Source of the DNA: Ophiocordyceps camponoti-saundersi (nom. inval.)
Lineage: Eukaryota > Ascomycota > Sordariomycetes > Hypocreales > Ophiocordycipitaceae
DNA: 61,282 nt
Assembly: GCA_003339415.1 (NCBI GenBank)
Contig: PDHQ01000211.1
Coordinates: 1 to 61,282 of the forward strand
Direction of reading: 5' to 3'
Numbering within the stretch: the stretch's first letter is position 1; every line of letters begins with the position of its first letter. The notes under the pieces were generated by a model that saw only the letters and a program-made list of their open reading frames with translations, searched no databases and was not told the DNA's origin. The translations under genes and the position numbers were made by a program. Positions 50,561 to 61,282 of the stretch are shown here, one piece after another.

Positions 50561-51355
50561 TATTCCTATTAGATACGATATTACCTAAGTTAGCGGTATA
50601 TACCTACTAATAAATATATTTTCTCCGCCCTATATAGCGATAATATAATATTATAAGAAACTTAAATATCCTTTATATTTTATTAATATTTATTTTTATA
50701 GCTATTTTTATTTATTTTTATTTTTTATATTTATCTTAAATTATTTATATTTTTTATATTTATTATTATTAATTTTTATTATTTTTATTAGCTAAGAAAT
50801 ATAAATTATATATATAAATAAATAAAAAAGTTAGGTATTTATAGATTATAAGTAATATTAAAATCTTTTTAAGCTTTATATTATTATTATATAATATAAT
50901 AAGGTAGTTAGGTATATATTACTAATTTAAGTAATATTATATTTAATAGAAATAAGTGCTATAATAAATATAAATACTTTTTATATTTATTATAGTACTT
51001 ATTTTTATTAGATATAATATTTTTAGATTTAGGGATATATACTTAATTACTAACGTATTTTTCAGGCCGCCTTACTACGCGATATAATATTAGTATAAGA
51101 TAGAACGTTACTTGTAGTTTATAGGTACTTATCTTCTTACTTACCTACGCGCGCGCGCTTTACGTTTTTTACCTAGTAAAAACGGCAGAAATAGGTAGAG
51201 GTAGCCTAGGAAGGTATAGGAAGCTAAGGCAGGTAAAAAAGAATAAAGGCGGGCAGAGGTAGGTAGAAAAGATAGATACCTATAGATTACTAGTAACTTT
51301 AAATTTCCTACTACTTTATACCGGGTAAGAAAAAGATCTTACCAGGGTTTAAAAT
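50561..51355. other. RIP-affected border DNA, partly spared
   Basis: The right A/T-rich block begins at about 50,560. From 51,060 to 51,350 the sequence is less damaged: TCAGG, CTTGTAG, GGCAGG and CCAGGG remain. It holds AGGTAGGTA/GGTAGAGGTAG-type words like those of the gene island and a CGCGCGCGC run near 51,150-51,158. It may be host intergenic DNA lightly hit by RIP that spread from the neighbouring repeat. Confidence 0.55.
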
Positions 51356-51530
51356 TAGTCAGTCTTTAGTTAGTTAGGACTAACTAAAAAAAGTCCGGAC
51401 TAAAAGTACGTACCTTTTAGTTAGTCTTTAGTTAGTTAGCTTAAGGACTTTAGTTAGTCCTTAAATATAAGGACTAACTAACTAAAAACTAAAGACTAAA
51501 AGGACTAAATTTTTAGTTAGCTTACGTAAG
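51356..51530. repeat. Foldback cluster of TTAGTTAG/CTAACTAA units
   Basis: Many copies of AGTTAGT and its complement. One perfect hairpin has 14-bp arms TTAGTTAGTCCTTA/TAAGGACTAACTAA around AATA (51450-51463 and 51468-51481). Another has 8-bp arms at 51370-51377 and 51380-51387. It lies 3' of the minus-strand hAT transposase relic, so it may be that transposon's terminal/subterminal repeat zone (inference). Confidence 0.8.
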
Positions 51531-51959
51531 CTATTTTAATCTAAAAGAAATACTAATAAATAGCGTAATAAAAATACTATATAGAAATTAAGTTTTTTTA
51601 TAATTATATTATTATTAAGCGAGAAATAAATTCTTTAATTTAATATATTAAAAATAAAAATAAAATCTAGTAATAATAATAGTAATAACTTAATAAATAA
51701 TAATATAATAAAGTAGAAATATAATATAGCTTTAAAAAAGCTAAATATAAGTTAAATATATTTAATTATTAGAAATCTTTAGCTATATAAAATTATTAAT
51801 ATATAAAGAGTTAATATTAATAAAAAAAAATATTATTAGCTATAGAAACTTATATAATAATAAGTAAAAAAACTAGCTATAATAGAAAACTTATAAGCTT
51901 TAATTTTCTTCTTTTAAAGCTTTATTTTCCTTTTCTTTAATTTCCTAGAAATTATTAAG

Positions 51960-54900
51960 TATTAAATTCTAGTTTTTAAGTAGAATTAACTACTCTATAG
52001 TTTCCGGTTTAAGGTTATTCCTCGATAACGTAATTATATTACTAGATATAGAAAATATAGCCTTAATTAAAGCTAATATAGCTAAAATAGCTAAAAATTT
52101 TCTAGCTAAAATTATTAAAATAAAAAAACGAAAAGCGTTATTTTTCTAATATAAAAGCGGGTTACTTTATAAAATAATTAGTAAATAAATAATAAATAGA
52201 GAGAAAAAATTATAAAAAAATATTATAACTATACCTTAGAAGGTAAATAAGCTTCTAAAAGGTATTATATTAATTCTTCGTTAGTTTCTACTTTTTTAGA
52301 CTTTAAACTAAAGTTAAAGTTTTCGGAAGTAAATAATCTAGGACTTCTTAAATCTATTTCTTTATTTTCTATAGTTTTATAGCTAAGAATAATTAGTAAA
52401 AATTATAAGAAAAATAATCTTACTTATAGATTAAATTCCTCTTAAAAAAGATATAAGATATCTTTTTTATAGCTAAATAGTAATAAAAAAAGCTATCTTC
52501 TTTAAAATAAATATTTTATACCGTAAGTTTAAGATAATAGCGAATAAATAAGGCCGGAAAGTATATAAGTTATTTTTTTTAAGTTATTTTAGAAAGTACT
52601 TTTTAAGTTTTTTTAAGCCCTTTATTATATAGGCTTTAAAAGTACTAGAATAAGAAAACTAAAAAGTAATTAGTAAGTATTTTAAAAAATAAAAGAAAGA
52701 AAAATACCTAGCTTTTTTTAAAGCTAGAAAAATCTTTATATAATTTCGTAAGCTAATTAAAGATCTAATAAATAAATAGTAATTTTTCGGAGCTTATTAT
52801 ATAAAAGTGCCCTTATAAATAAATAAAAGGGGTTAAAAAAACGTTAAAAATAGCTTTAAAATCTTTTAAAGCTTCCTATTCCTTATTAAAAAAGAATATT
52901 TTTTTATACTCTTTATAATTTATTAATTTAGAAACTTATTCTAAAGTAAAACGGAATTTTAACGCTCTTTTAAGTATAAAAAATATAAAATTCTACCTTA
53001 TAGTATAACTTTTATATATTTTATAAATCCCGCGCTTATAGTAACATAGATATAAACTACTTATTTTTATATTATAAGCAGACTCCGCTCTTTCTATTAC
53101 CTTATAGCGATAGCCTTAAGCTACGCTTAAAGTAACTCCGGGGGGGAGGGTAATACTATATAAGTTAATTATAACCGCGAAAATTTTTTACCTAAAATAT
53201 AGCTTTACTCCGAATTATAGTAAACTTAAACTTAAAAATTTACTATACCTTTTACCTTATTAGAAGCTAAGGTAAGTATTAGTAAAATTATTTCGAGGGA
53301 CGCTTTAGTCTCTATATAGGTAATTATCGAATAAGTAGCGAAATCTAAAAGGGTTTAAGGAGGCGCCCCCCTTACTCTAACTTTATTAATTAATAATATT
53401 TTCTTAGCTATTATAGCTATAGTTTCTTTTTTTTTTATAGCTTCGGGGGGAGCGGAACTCCTCTAATATAAGCTATAATTATAGCTAAAGCGCTAGAGAA
53501 AACTATTAAAAAATAAGTTTCTAAGTAATATAAGCGTTAGCTTATAATTTACTCCGATTTTATCGCTACTCCGCTTTAAGTTTAAGGCTTTAAGGTAACT
53601 ATAATAAATATTAACCGTAAACTCCGCGGGTAAAGCTAAGCCCTTATAATAAGGAAATTACTTAGCGGTAATATTATAATAATATTTTAAAATATTATCT
53701 ATAAGCTTTAGTCTAATCTAAAATAACTTTATATTATTTTTAAAAAAAAAGTATACTTAACTAATAAAGGTTATATTCTTATTATAAAAAAAATACTAAT
53801 ATAAGCTTTATAGCGGGGCGGTAAGGAAGCCTTTTAAAAAAAAATTAAATTATCGAATAAGGTTTTAGTAATATAATTATATATAAAAAGATATTATTTA
53901 AAAACTTAGCGGAGTTTTTTTATAATTATTATTAATAGCGTAGCGGATACGAACTAAATTTATAATAAAGGTATAATAATATAAGCGGAGATTTTTAACG
54001 CGGAACCTTATAAGCTAAAAGTTTAACCTTAGTAATACTTTAAATATTACTAGCTTAGATATATTACTAAATATTATATAGCGAAGCTATAATATAGCTA
54101 GTATTTTACCTTTTTATATATAAAAAGTAAGTTAGCTTACCTTATAGCGTACGGAAAGAGACCGTATTATTACCCTCTTTATTAGGGGATTTACCCTAAG
54201 TAAAGTTAACTTTACCCTAAAATAAGAGCGGCGTAGGACCGGGTAAAAAATATTTATATTTCCTAACTTTAGAGATTTATAAATTAAAACTCCGTATATA
54301 TTGCCCTTTCTCCCCTTTTAGCGCTAACCGGAGTTTAATAATAGCCGGGGCGGAAACGCTAAAAAGCGAATATAGTAGCTCCGCCTTTAACCCCCTTTTT
54401 ATCCGCGGCTCCGCTATAATAATTAAGCCGCCCTTTAGAACTAGCTATTACGGGGTTTATTATAAGCTAATAAAACTTTTATATATTCCTTAGTTATATT
54501 AATAAAGCCTCGATTAAATAGATTATTTAAAACGCTATAATTAAGCGTAGAAATTCGGTTTATAATAATAATAACGCCTAGGAAAATAAGTAGCTATACG
54601 GACTCTATACCGGACCTAGACTACGTATACTCTTACTACCGTAAACTCCGCTCCGGAGGAAATATTAGCTTCCTAATTACTTATTATTACTAGACCTATC
54701 TAAGGTATAGAGTGCTAAGTGCGGACCTAGTCCGGCCCTAAGCTAAGGTAACGCTTAAGGGGAGGGTTTTACTCCGAGTTCTCCGGTTTTTCCTATTTCT
54801 AGAATATATATAAGATAGTTTTAAGCTATATTAAGCATATTAGCATATAAATATTATTATTATTATCTACTTTATAATATTATTTATTTAATTAATTAGT

Positions 54901-55350
54901 AGTAAAATAAATAACTAATAAATAAAAAAACTTACTAATAATAACCTTAGTTTTTTAGATTATTTTATATTTCCCTTAGATTTTTACTATTATAAACTAT
55001 CCTAAAAAAGCTATTTAGGCTTTATATTATACTTAATAATAAGTAAAATATATCGAAGTTAGTTAAAAAGCGCTATAAAAATAAATAATTAGTAAAAAAT
55101 TATAAAAAAAATAAATAACTTATTATTATACTCTTATAAAGTACTATTTTTATTAAAAAGTTACTTTTTAAAATTTAAATTATTTAAAAAGGCCTTAAAA
55201 ATATCTTAGGCTATTAAATTAATAATATATACTAGGTAGCGAATTTAGCTAGTAAATTCTTTATAAAAAAAGTCGTTATAAGCCGAGGAATAAGCCTTTA
55301 AAAAGGTTTTATTATTAGTAGTATTATCGTAAGTAATACTAAAATATTTT
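51960..55350 (-). mobile_element. hAT transposase relic, RIP-inactivated, probably interrupted
   Basis: Two hAT signatures are readable on the minus strand. At about 55,345-55,173: ITYDNTTNNKTFLKAYS, then IRYLVYIINLIA-DIFKA (family TTDNASNN... and RCxAHIxNLxVQD). At about 52,118-51,966 is the C-terminal dimerisation region: LARKFLAI, then FSISSNIITLSRNNLKPETI and E-LILLKN (family LArdxLsIpxss...NxLkPetieeLxxLknW). A piece reading EELI-YLLEAYLP lies between at about 52,300-52,245. The gap of 3 kb between the two signatures is much longer than the usual under 1 kb, so there is probably an insertion or introns at 52.4-55.1 kb. The N-terminal BED finger was not found. Stops are at Gln/Trp codons. 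Confidence 0.8.
52345..55140. other. RIP-mutated DNA inside the hAT interval, possible nested insertion
   Basis: 2.8 kb separating the two readable hAT segments. Part of it (53,040-54,800) is more GC-rich than its surroundings, with CTCCG-rich words repeated (ACTCCG, CTCCGCT). No ends, target duplication or protein motif were recognised. Confidence 0.45.
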
Positions 55351-56937
55351 TATTAGTAAATAAATAAGTAAAAGAATTATTAATATACTTATTAATAGAT
55401 TTTAAAATAATAGTAGGGTAAGCTTAAAGGTAGGAAAGAATTTTAATATAAATATAATTTCTAGTATACTATTTTAAAAGCTTTTTAAAAGCTAAAAATT
55501 ATTAGTTTTTATATATAAATAAATAAATAAAGAACTTAACTATAAGCTTATAATATAGCTTAAAGTTTAGGGAAATATAAGCTATAATTAAGCTTAAATA
55601 AGTATCTTAAGTAGCTAAAGTCTAGATATTAAAAATAAAGCTATAAAAGCTACTTTTAGAAAAGTAACTTATAAAGTTATTATTTAACTTTAAAAGGGCT
55701 TCGTTAAAATAGTCTTTTAAATAATCCTTTAACTTAGCGTAATAGATAAGCTAGTAGTCCCTAGAAAAAGTTAATTAAAAATTTAAATAAAGGAAAAATA
55801 ACTTACTAATTATAATAAGTAAGAAGCTTATTAAAAGGCTCTAAGTAAATTATAAAAAAAGAAATATTTATAATTAAAAGAAAATTAATAACTAAATTCT
55901 AAGCTAAATTAGTATTAAAAGCTAAGTTTAACTTAGCTTATTTTTTAAAGAAAATTTGCGGATTTTTTTTAATAGGTTATTCTAATATAAAATTAATTAA
56001 TTAATAATAAAAAGGCTAAAAACTTACTTCTTTTTAAGTTTTTTTTAGAATTTTTATTATAAGTAATTATTTTATACTTATTCTTATAATACTAAGATAA
56101 ATTTAAAGCTTAAAACTTATAAACTAGAAAAATAAACTCCTACGAATAGCTATTTATATAAAAAAATTAATTATTAACGCTTTTTAATAATAAAAAAATA
56201 AGAAAAAAATAAGAAAAAAATAAGAAAAAAATAAGAAAAAAATAAGAAAAAAATAAGAAAAAAATAAGAAAAAAATAAGAAAAAAATAAGAAAAAAAAAT
56301 ACTAATTTAATATAAATAGCTTTTAATTTTCGTTTTTTATTTTCCTTTATCGGAAGAAGCTATTAGGTAAATAAGCCGTATTATAAAATATAGATTTTTA
56401 AATTCTTATCTAGGCTTAATTTAAATTCCTTCGTATTATATTAAAAAATAGCCGTTTTTTCTTTTTCTTTTCCTTTTTTTAAAAAGCCCGAAAGTTCCTA
56501 AGAAAGTCCCTAATTTAAAAACTTTATACTATCTAATTTAATAGCTATATTACTATTATAGCTATTAAAATTAGCCGAGGTTACTTAAAAAAGCTCTCCT
56601 TAGGAGGTAATCGAAGGCGTATAGTTAAAGTTAGAAATTTTAAGAGAAATATAAAGGACTAAGCTAAAAGCGGTTAGGTTTTTTATATTCTTCGAGAAAA
56701 AAGCTTCTTAAAAATACTCTTTTTATCTTTATAGCTTATTTATAGAATATTATAAAGTAAATTAAAGTTATAATATATATAGGTTATTATATATAACTAT
56801 AAAGTTAAAGAAAAAAACTTAAAATTTTAAAAATTTTTCTAAATATAAGGAAAATAAGTAAGGGTATTTAGTAATTAGCTCGGAAAAGCGCTTTACGCTA
56901 TATATCTAGTCGTAAACTTACTTTTTATAAATATACT
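55351..56937. other. RIP-mutated DNA upstream of the hAT relic
   Basis: It should hold the N-terminus of the hAT transposase and its other end, but I could not read either. It contains the 11-bp minisatellite at 56199-56299. Confidence 0.5.
56199..56299. repeat. 11-bp minisatellite (TAAGAAAAAAA)9
   Basis: Nine head-to-tail copies of TAAGAAAAAAA, perfect until the last unit. It has no CpA/TpG, so RIP cannot touch it. Confidence 0.95.
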
Positions 56938-57187
56938 TATAAAGGTCCTATACTCCTTAATATCTATAAAAAGCTAACTTTATTAATATAGAATAACTTA
57001 AGAGGTTCTAAGGTATATACGGTATATATACTTAAGGTTATAGTCTATATATAGCCCGCGCTTATCCCGCGCGCGGCGCTAACTAATCGTATACGCTTAT
57101 ATATACCCCGCGCCCGTTATACGCGTAGACTTAACTAAGCACCCCTTATATAACTTAGCTATTCGGGCGTAGCCCGAATCCCTTATA
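56938..57187. repeat. 250-bp solo-LTR-like repeat, copy 2
   Basis: Same length and ends as 39826-40075 (TATAAAGGTCC ... ATCCCTTATA), with the ATTCGGGC-GTA-GCCCGAAT hairpin near its end. It has more RIP-type changes than copy 1: where copy 1 keeps GTGTGCAG, this copy has ATATATAG. The flanking pentamers ATACT and TACCC do not form a clear target duplication. Confidence 0.75.
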
Positions 57188-60100
57188 TACCCCGTTACTT
57201 TAGGAAAAGAGTATTTCCGGCCGCGATATATACGTATATAAGGTATAAGTTAAAATACCCCTTATATAGAAAATTTTTCTTCCTCCTTTTTTATTTTTCT
57301 CCTTAAGCTAGTTATATTATTTTCCCTTACTAAGTAAAAAATTCTCTAAGCCCTATACTTTATTACTCCGCTATTATATTCTTATAATTTTTTTTTATTA
57401 TTATTATTATTATTATTTAAGCTCTCTTATAATTATTTATTCTTTTTTTTTTATTATTATTATTTTTTAAGCTTTTTATATCTATTAAGTTATTATATCG
57501 CCGCCTTAATATATTATCTAATTAGCTATAGTTACTAGCTTACGTAATAAGCAGCTATATTATAAAGGGGGATTTAGATAATAAAAATATCGCTATATTA
57601 TAAAAAGTAAAATATTTATATACTCCCTATATTTAAAACTTTTATAATAGCTATAATATTAACTATTAACGCGGTTACGAGATAGCTTACAGGGCGTATA
57701 GGTAGCGGCGAAGATAATACTTCTAAGAAAAGTACCTTTTTACTATAAATATACGCTTATAGCGGGCTATTTATAACTTATAGATAATAGTTAAGGAAAA
57801 ATAAGCTATTACCTTACCCGCTCGCCCCCGCGCTAATAGAATACTTAGTTAGCGCGCCTAGCTTACGCTAGAGTTTCTTACTTATATTAACTACTTATAA
57901 ATTATACTAACCGCTACTCGTATCGCACCGCGCCCGGTAACTAATTTATACGCCCCCTTTACGCTTAAGTAATAGTAATCCTCTACGCTTATCCCCGCTA
58001 CCGGTAATATAATCGCCGTGCCCGCCCCGTATACCTTAACTTACGGTATATCCTTAGCGATAATATAATATTAATAATAATAATAATAATAATAAGGCGC
58101 TTTCGCTACTAGCCTTAACTTTTTCGCCTTACGGTATAAAGCGTTTTTTTAGCGGTAAGAGGAATAATAGTAATAAATTTTTAAATAATAATAAGATAAG
58201 CGGGCTATTTAAATTATAAACCGCTAAGTAAATATTAACGCGCGGAAATAGGAGAATAAGAAAAGGAATAATATCTTTTATTAAATAATTATAGCGCTAA
58301 TTAGTTTATATAATATACTAAGCCCGCTTATTACTTTACTATACGCTATTTTTACTAGCTTATATATATTATCTAGCCCTTAGTTACTTAGCGCTTATAC
58401 GCGGTACTTATCCTCCCCCCTTATTATATATTAGCTAAGCGGGTTTATATTAGTACTTACGCGTAGCGCGCGCGGCTTAGGAGCAGGATAAGCGAGACTT
58501 TTACTATTAGCGTTATATTAAATATTCCCCTAACCTTATAATACGCCCTCCCCCGCCCGGGGATATATCCGTTATAAGTTAATATTAGCGCTAAGTTATA
58601 GCTAGCGCTATAATAGCCTCCTTAATTACTCGATTATAGTAGAGGATTATAAGGAGAAAATAGAGAAGGTAAATATTAGCTTAAAGCTAATATAAGGAGG
58701 GAGAGGGAGTAGGCGGATAAGGAATAAAGGGGAATAAGGGGCGGGGGGGTAATATTATACTTAGAAGATAAAAAAGGAAAGTTACTTAAAGGGGACGATT
58801 AGCTATAAGGGGCGCTTAAATAAGTATATAGTTAAGTCCGCCCTAAGCTATTATAAAAGCGTATATCCTTTTATATAAACTTAAAGCGGTTTAATATTAT
58901 ATAGCGTTTAAGGCTATTAAATAGCTTTTAAGTTAAAATAATATAACTTTTTTATTTTATAAAGATAAGTTAATAAGGCGTCCTGCCCTATAAGCGCTAA
59001 CTCTTAGCGTTCTTCGTAGCGAGGACTTCCTTAACTTTATACTTATTAAAAAATAAGTTATCGTAAAAAAGATAAAGGAGGGGATCCGGCTAGGAGTTAG
59101 TAAGTAACTAAAATAGTAAAGGGTCGCTAGTAGCACGCTTAATAAGGTCGATATAGAAAGTAAGGTAAATATTAAGTAATATATTAAGAGTAATAGTAAG
59201 CGGCGTTAATATAGCTATTACCTTATACCTACCCTTAAGGTAATTAAGCTTTTAAAATAGATAGTTAGATTAAATATAAGTAAAGTTAAGCTATATAAAG
59301 TTACTAACTTAAAACTATTTTATAAGCTAGCGAGACTTATTCGAGGAGTCTTATTACCGCTACTAAGCTTAGGCGATAAAGGCTTATATTAGTTTAACTA
59401 TAATAAATCGGCTATAAGTACTTATATACTTATCCGATTACTAAGTAAACTGCTTAGTAAAATCCGCGATAAATTCTTATATAAGCAGAAAATATTACTT
59501 ATATTAGTAAGCTACCTAAATAAAGTATAAAATACTAATATTTAAATATTTAAATATTTCGTATATATACTTAATAAAGGTATTTTAATTACTTAAGCGG
59601 ATTTCCTATTTAGGAAATCTTATACGATATATATTTAATAATACCTTAATATCTTATAAGTACTAAGTACTTATATTTATTAAGCTTTAAAGCGTATAAA
59701 AAAATATTAAGACTTTAAAATAACTTTTCTTAATACTTAAAAAAAGTATATAGCTTTAATAAGCGTAGCCGAGCCTAGCCGAGCCTAGCCGAATTACCCT
59801 ATACCTAACCGGAGTTACCGGAGTTACCGGAGTTACCGAAAATACCGGAGATAAGCGGACTTAACGATAAGCGTAACGATCGGGAAGTTATATAGCGATC
59901 GAAAAAGAGATAAGTTTCTATACTTTTATTCGCTACGGAAAAGCGGGGTAAAAGTAGGGTAAATAAAAAAACGGAATTTTACTCGCTACGAGAAGTAGGG
60001 TAAAAGTAGGTTTTAGTTTCTAGAAGCTTCTAGTAGCTTTTATAGAATTAATAAGCGAAGGAAGGAAAAGGACTATATAAGGAGGCTTTCCCTCCCTCTT

Positions 60101-61180
60101 TTTCCTTTCCTTTTTCTTCTTCCTTCCTTAAGCTTTTAATTCTAAGTCTCCTTTATTTTAGAATTAGTAATTAATAATAAATATTCTTTTAGCTTACTAA
60201 TTATCTTTTCTTTTATTAATTATTAATTATCCCTTCCTTTATTAATAAGCGTAAAAAGTAATACTTAATACTTATTATTCTTATTAATAGAAAAAGCTTC
60301 CTATCGCCTTAAAAAAGTTTAAAGTAAAAACCCCCCTTCTTACTAACCTTAATACTAACCTTATATAGTAAAGCTTAGCTAGAATTAAGGGCTTTATTTA
60401 GTAGTAAAGTTAGGAGGAAGGAAATCGGACTTTTTATCTTTTTATTACTTATTTACTTATCTTATCTTAGATAAGAAGATAAGAGATAGAAAGAGGTAGG
60501 GTTCGTAATATATTAAAAGCTTCCGCTTTCTCTTTTTACCCGATAGAGAAGCGTAAAAGGTAAGTTTTATCCTCTCCCTTAGTTTACTAACTTTAGTATC
60601 CGGACTTCGAAAAATAAGAAAGTAAATCGACTTATAAAAACTACGATTAAAAAATTAAAAGAAGATATTTTTCGAAGCGGAAATAGCGACTAAAATAAAC
60701 TTAAAAAGCGCTTCTAAATAAACCTCTTTTTGCTTAAAAAGCTTAAAGAAAAGCTAGTTAACTTAACCGAAAGCGAAAAGCTAAGTTTAAGAAGAAAAGA
60801 AACGCCTCTTTTAAAGAAAAAAGAGAATCAACTTATAATAAAAAAAAAGCGACTTTTATAAAGAAACGAATTAAAATTTTAAAAATAAAAATACGCTATA
60901 TTACGAGTTAATCTAACTAAAACGGCTATACTATATTATATAATATTTGAATTCGAAAAAAAATACTTAAACTTTAAAAAAAGAAATCTTAAAGAAATAT
61001 TTACTTAAAAAAATATATATAAAGCGAATTCGAAAAAGAACTTTATAAATAATACTTTATAAAATCGAATCTTATTAAAGATAAGTTTAATTAAATTATA
61101 ACTTTAGAAAAAAAAATTCTCCCCTCTTTATATAAAGAAAGATATTTTTATATAAAGGAAAAATACCGAAAGAATTTTAA
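57188..61180. other. RIP-mutated DNA with minisatellites, no gene recognised
   Basis: Parts of 57,650-58,770 are more GC-rich (CpG and CpC kept) and may be a former coding region, but I could not read a known protein. Short tandem arrays occur: (TAA)n near 58,070-58,094, AAATATTT units near 59,541-59,565, CCGAGCCTAG x3 near 59,768-59,795, and CCGGAGTTA x3-4 near 59,809-59,850. The stretch after 60,060 is A/T-rich with many GAAAG words. Confidence 0.55.
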
Positions 61181-61282
61181 TAGCTATATACGCCTTAGCT
61201 ACTTAAAGAAAGAAACGATTCCTTATAGCTATATACGCCTTAGCTACTTAAAGAAAGAAACGATTCCTTATAGCTATATACG
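61181..61282. repeat. 45-bp perfect tandem repeat running off the window
   Basis: The unit begins TAGCTATATACGCCTTAGCT at 61181, 61226 and 61271. Two full copies and 12 bases of a third are visible, with no difference between copies. It continues beyond the right edge. Identity within such mutated DNA suggests expansion after RIP, or a unit lacking RIP sites. Confidence 0.95.

Overview
This window comes from a filamentous ascomycete fungus, probably a Sordariomycete and perhaps Hypocreales (inference from gene structure and intergenic motifs; no species is claimed). It has two very different kinds of DNA. About 56.7 kb (1-46,035 and about 50,560-61,282) is extremely A/T-rich and almost lacks the dinucleotides CpA and TpG, while CpG, CpC and GpC survive. 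That is the signature of repeat-induced point mutation (RIP, C to T at CpA on either strand) carried nearly to exhaustion. ATG/CAT is almost absent, TAA/TAG is everywhere, and no intact gene is possible there. Between the two blocks lies a 4.5-kb island of ordinary, balanced-composition DNA with one intact gene.

The island gene is SPT5, on the minus strand (49915 to 46556). It has three exons and two short introns and encodes a predicted 1,076-residue transcription elongation factor. The protein has an acidic N-terminus, an NGN domain, five KOW domains and a C-terminal repeat region rich in TPAW and APTPGA motifs. It is flanked by about 0.5 kb of unmutated DNA on the 3' side and about 0.65 kb on the 5' (promoter) side.

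The A/T-rich blocks are a graveyard of transposable elements, many still recognisable by their ends or by proteins read through the RIP damage. From left to right: an (ATT)n tract; a 1.78-kb LTR-bounded element (E1); a Tad1/I-like LINE (plus strand, endonuclease and reverse transcriptase readable); a Ty3/Gypsy pol (minus strand); two more copies of the 1.78-kb element (E2, E3), so all three copies have perfect 5-bp target duplications; and an 18.3-kb interval bounded by 594-bp LTRs with TSD ACTTT. That last element contains three later insertions: a 580-bp TRIM-like mini-LTR element (TSD GCTAT), a 7.3-kb Ty1/Copia element with 300-bp LTRs, and a 250-bp solo-LTR-like repeat. Between it and the island lies a RIP-destroyed low-complexity coding region (43103 to about 45,750) that does not look like a standard transposon gene. 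Right of the island are a minus-strand hAT transposase relic with foldback DNA at its end, a second copy of the 250-bp repeat, several minisatellites, and a perfect 45-bp tandem repeat that runs off the window.

Nothing suggests a working system other than SPT5. The main interest is the extreme, CpA-specific RIP, the nested and short non-autonomous LTR elements with exact ends, and an essential housekeeping gene isolated inside this landscape.
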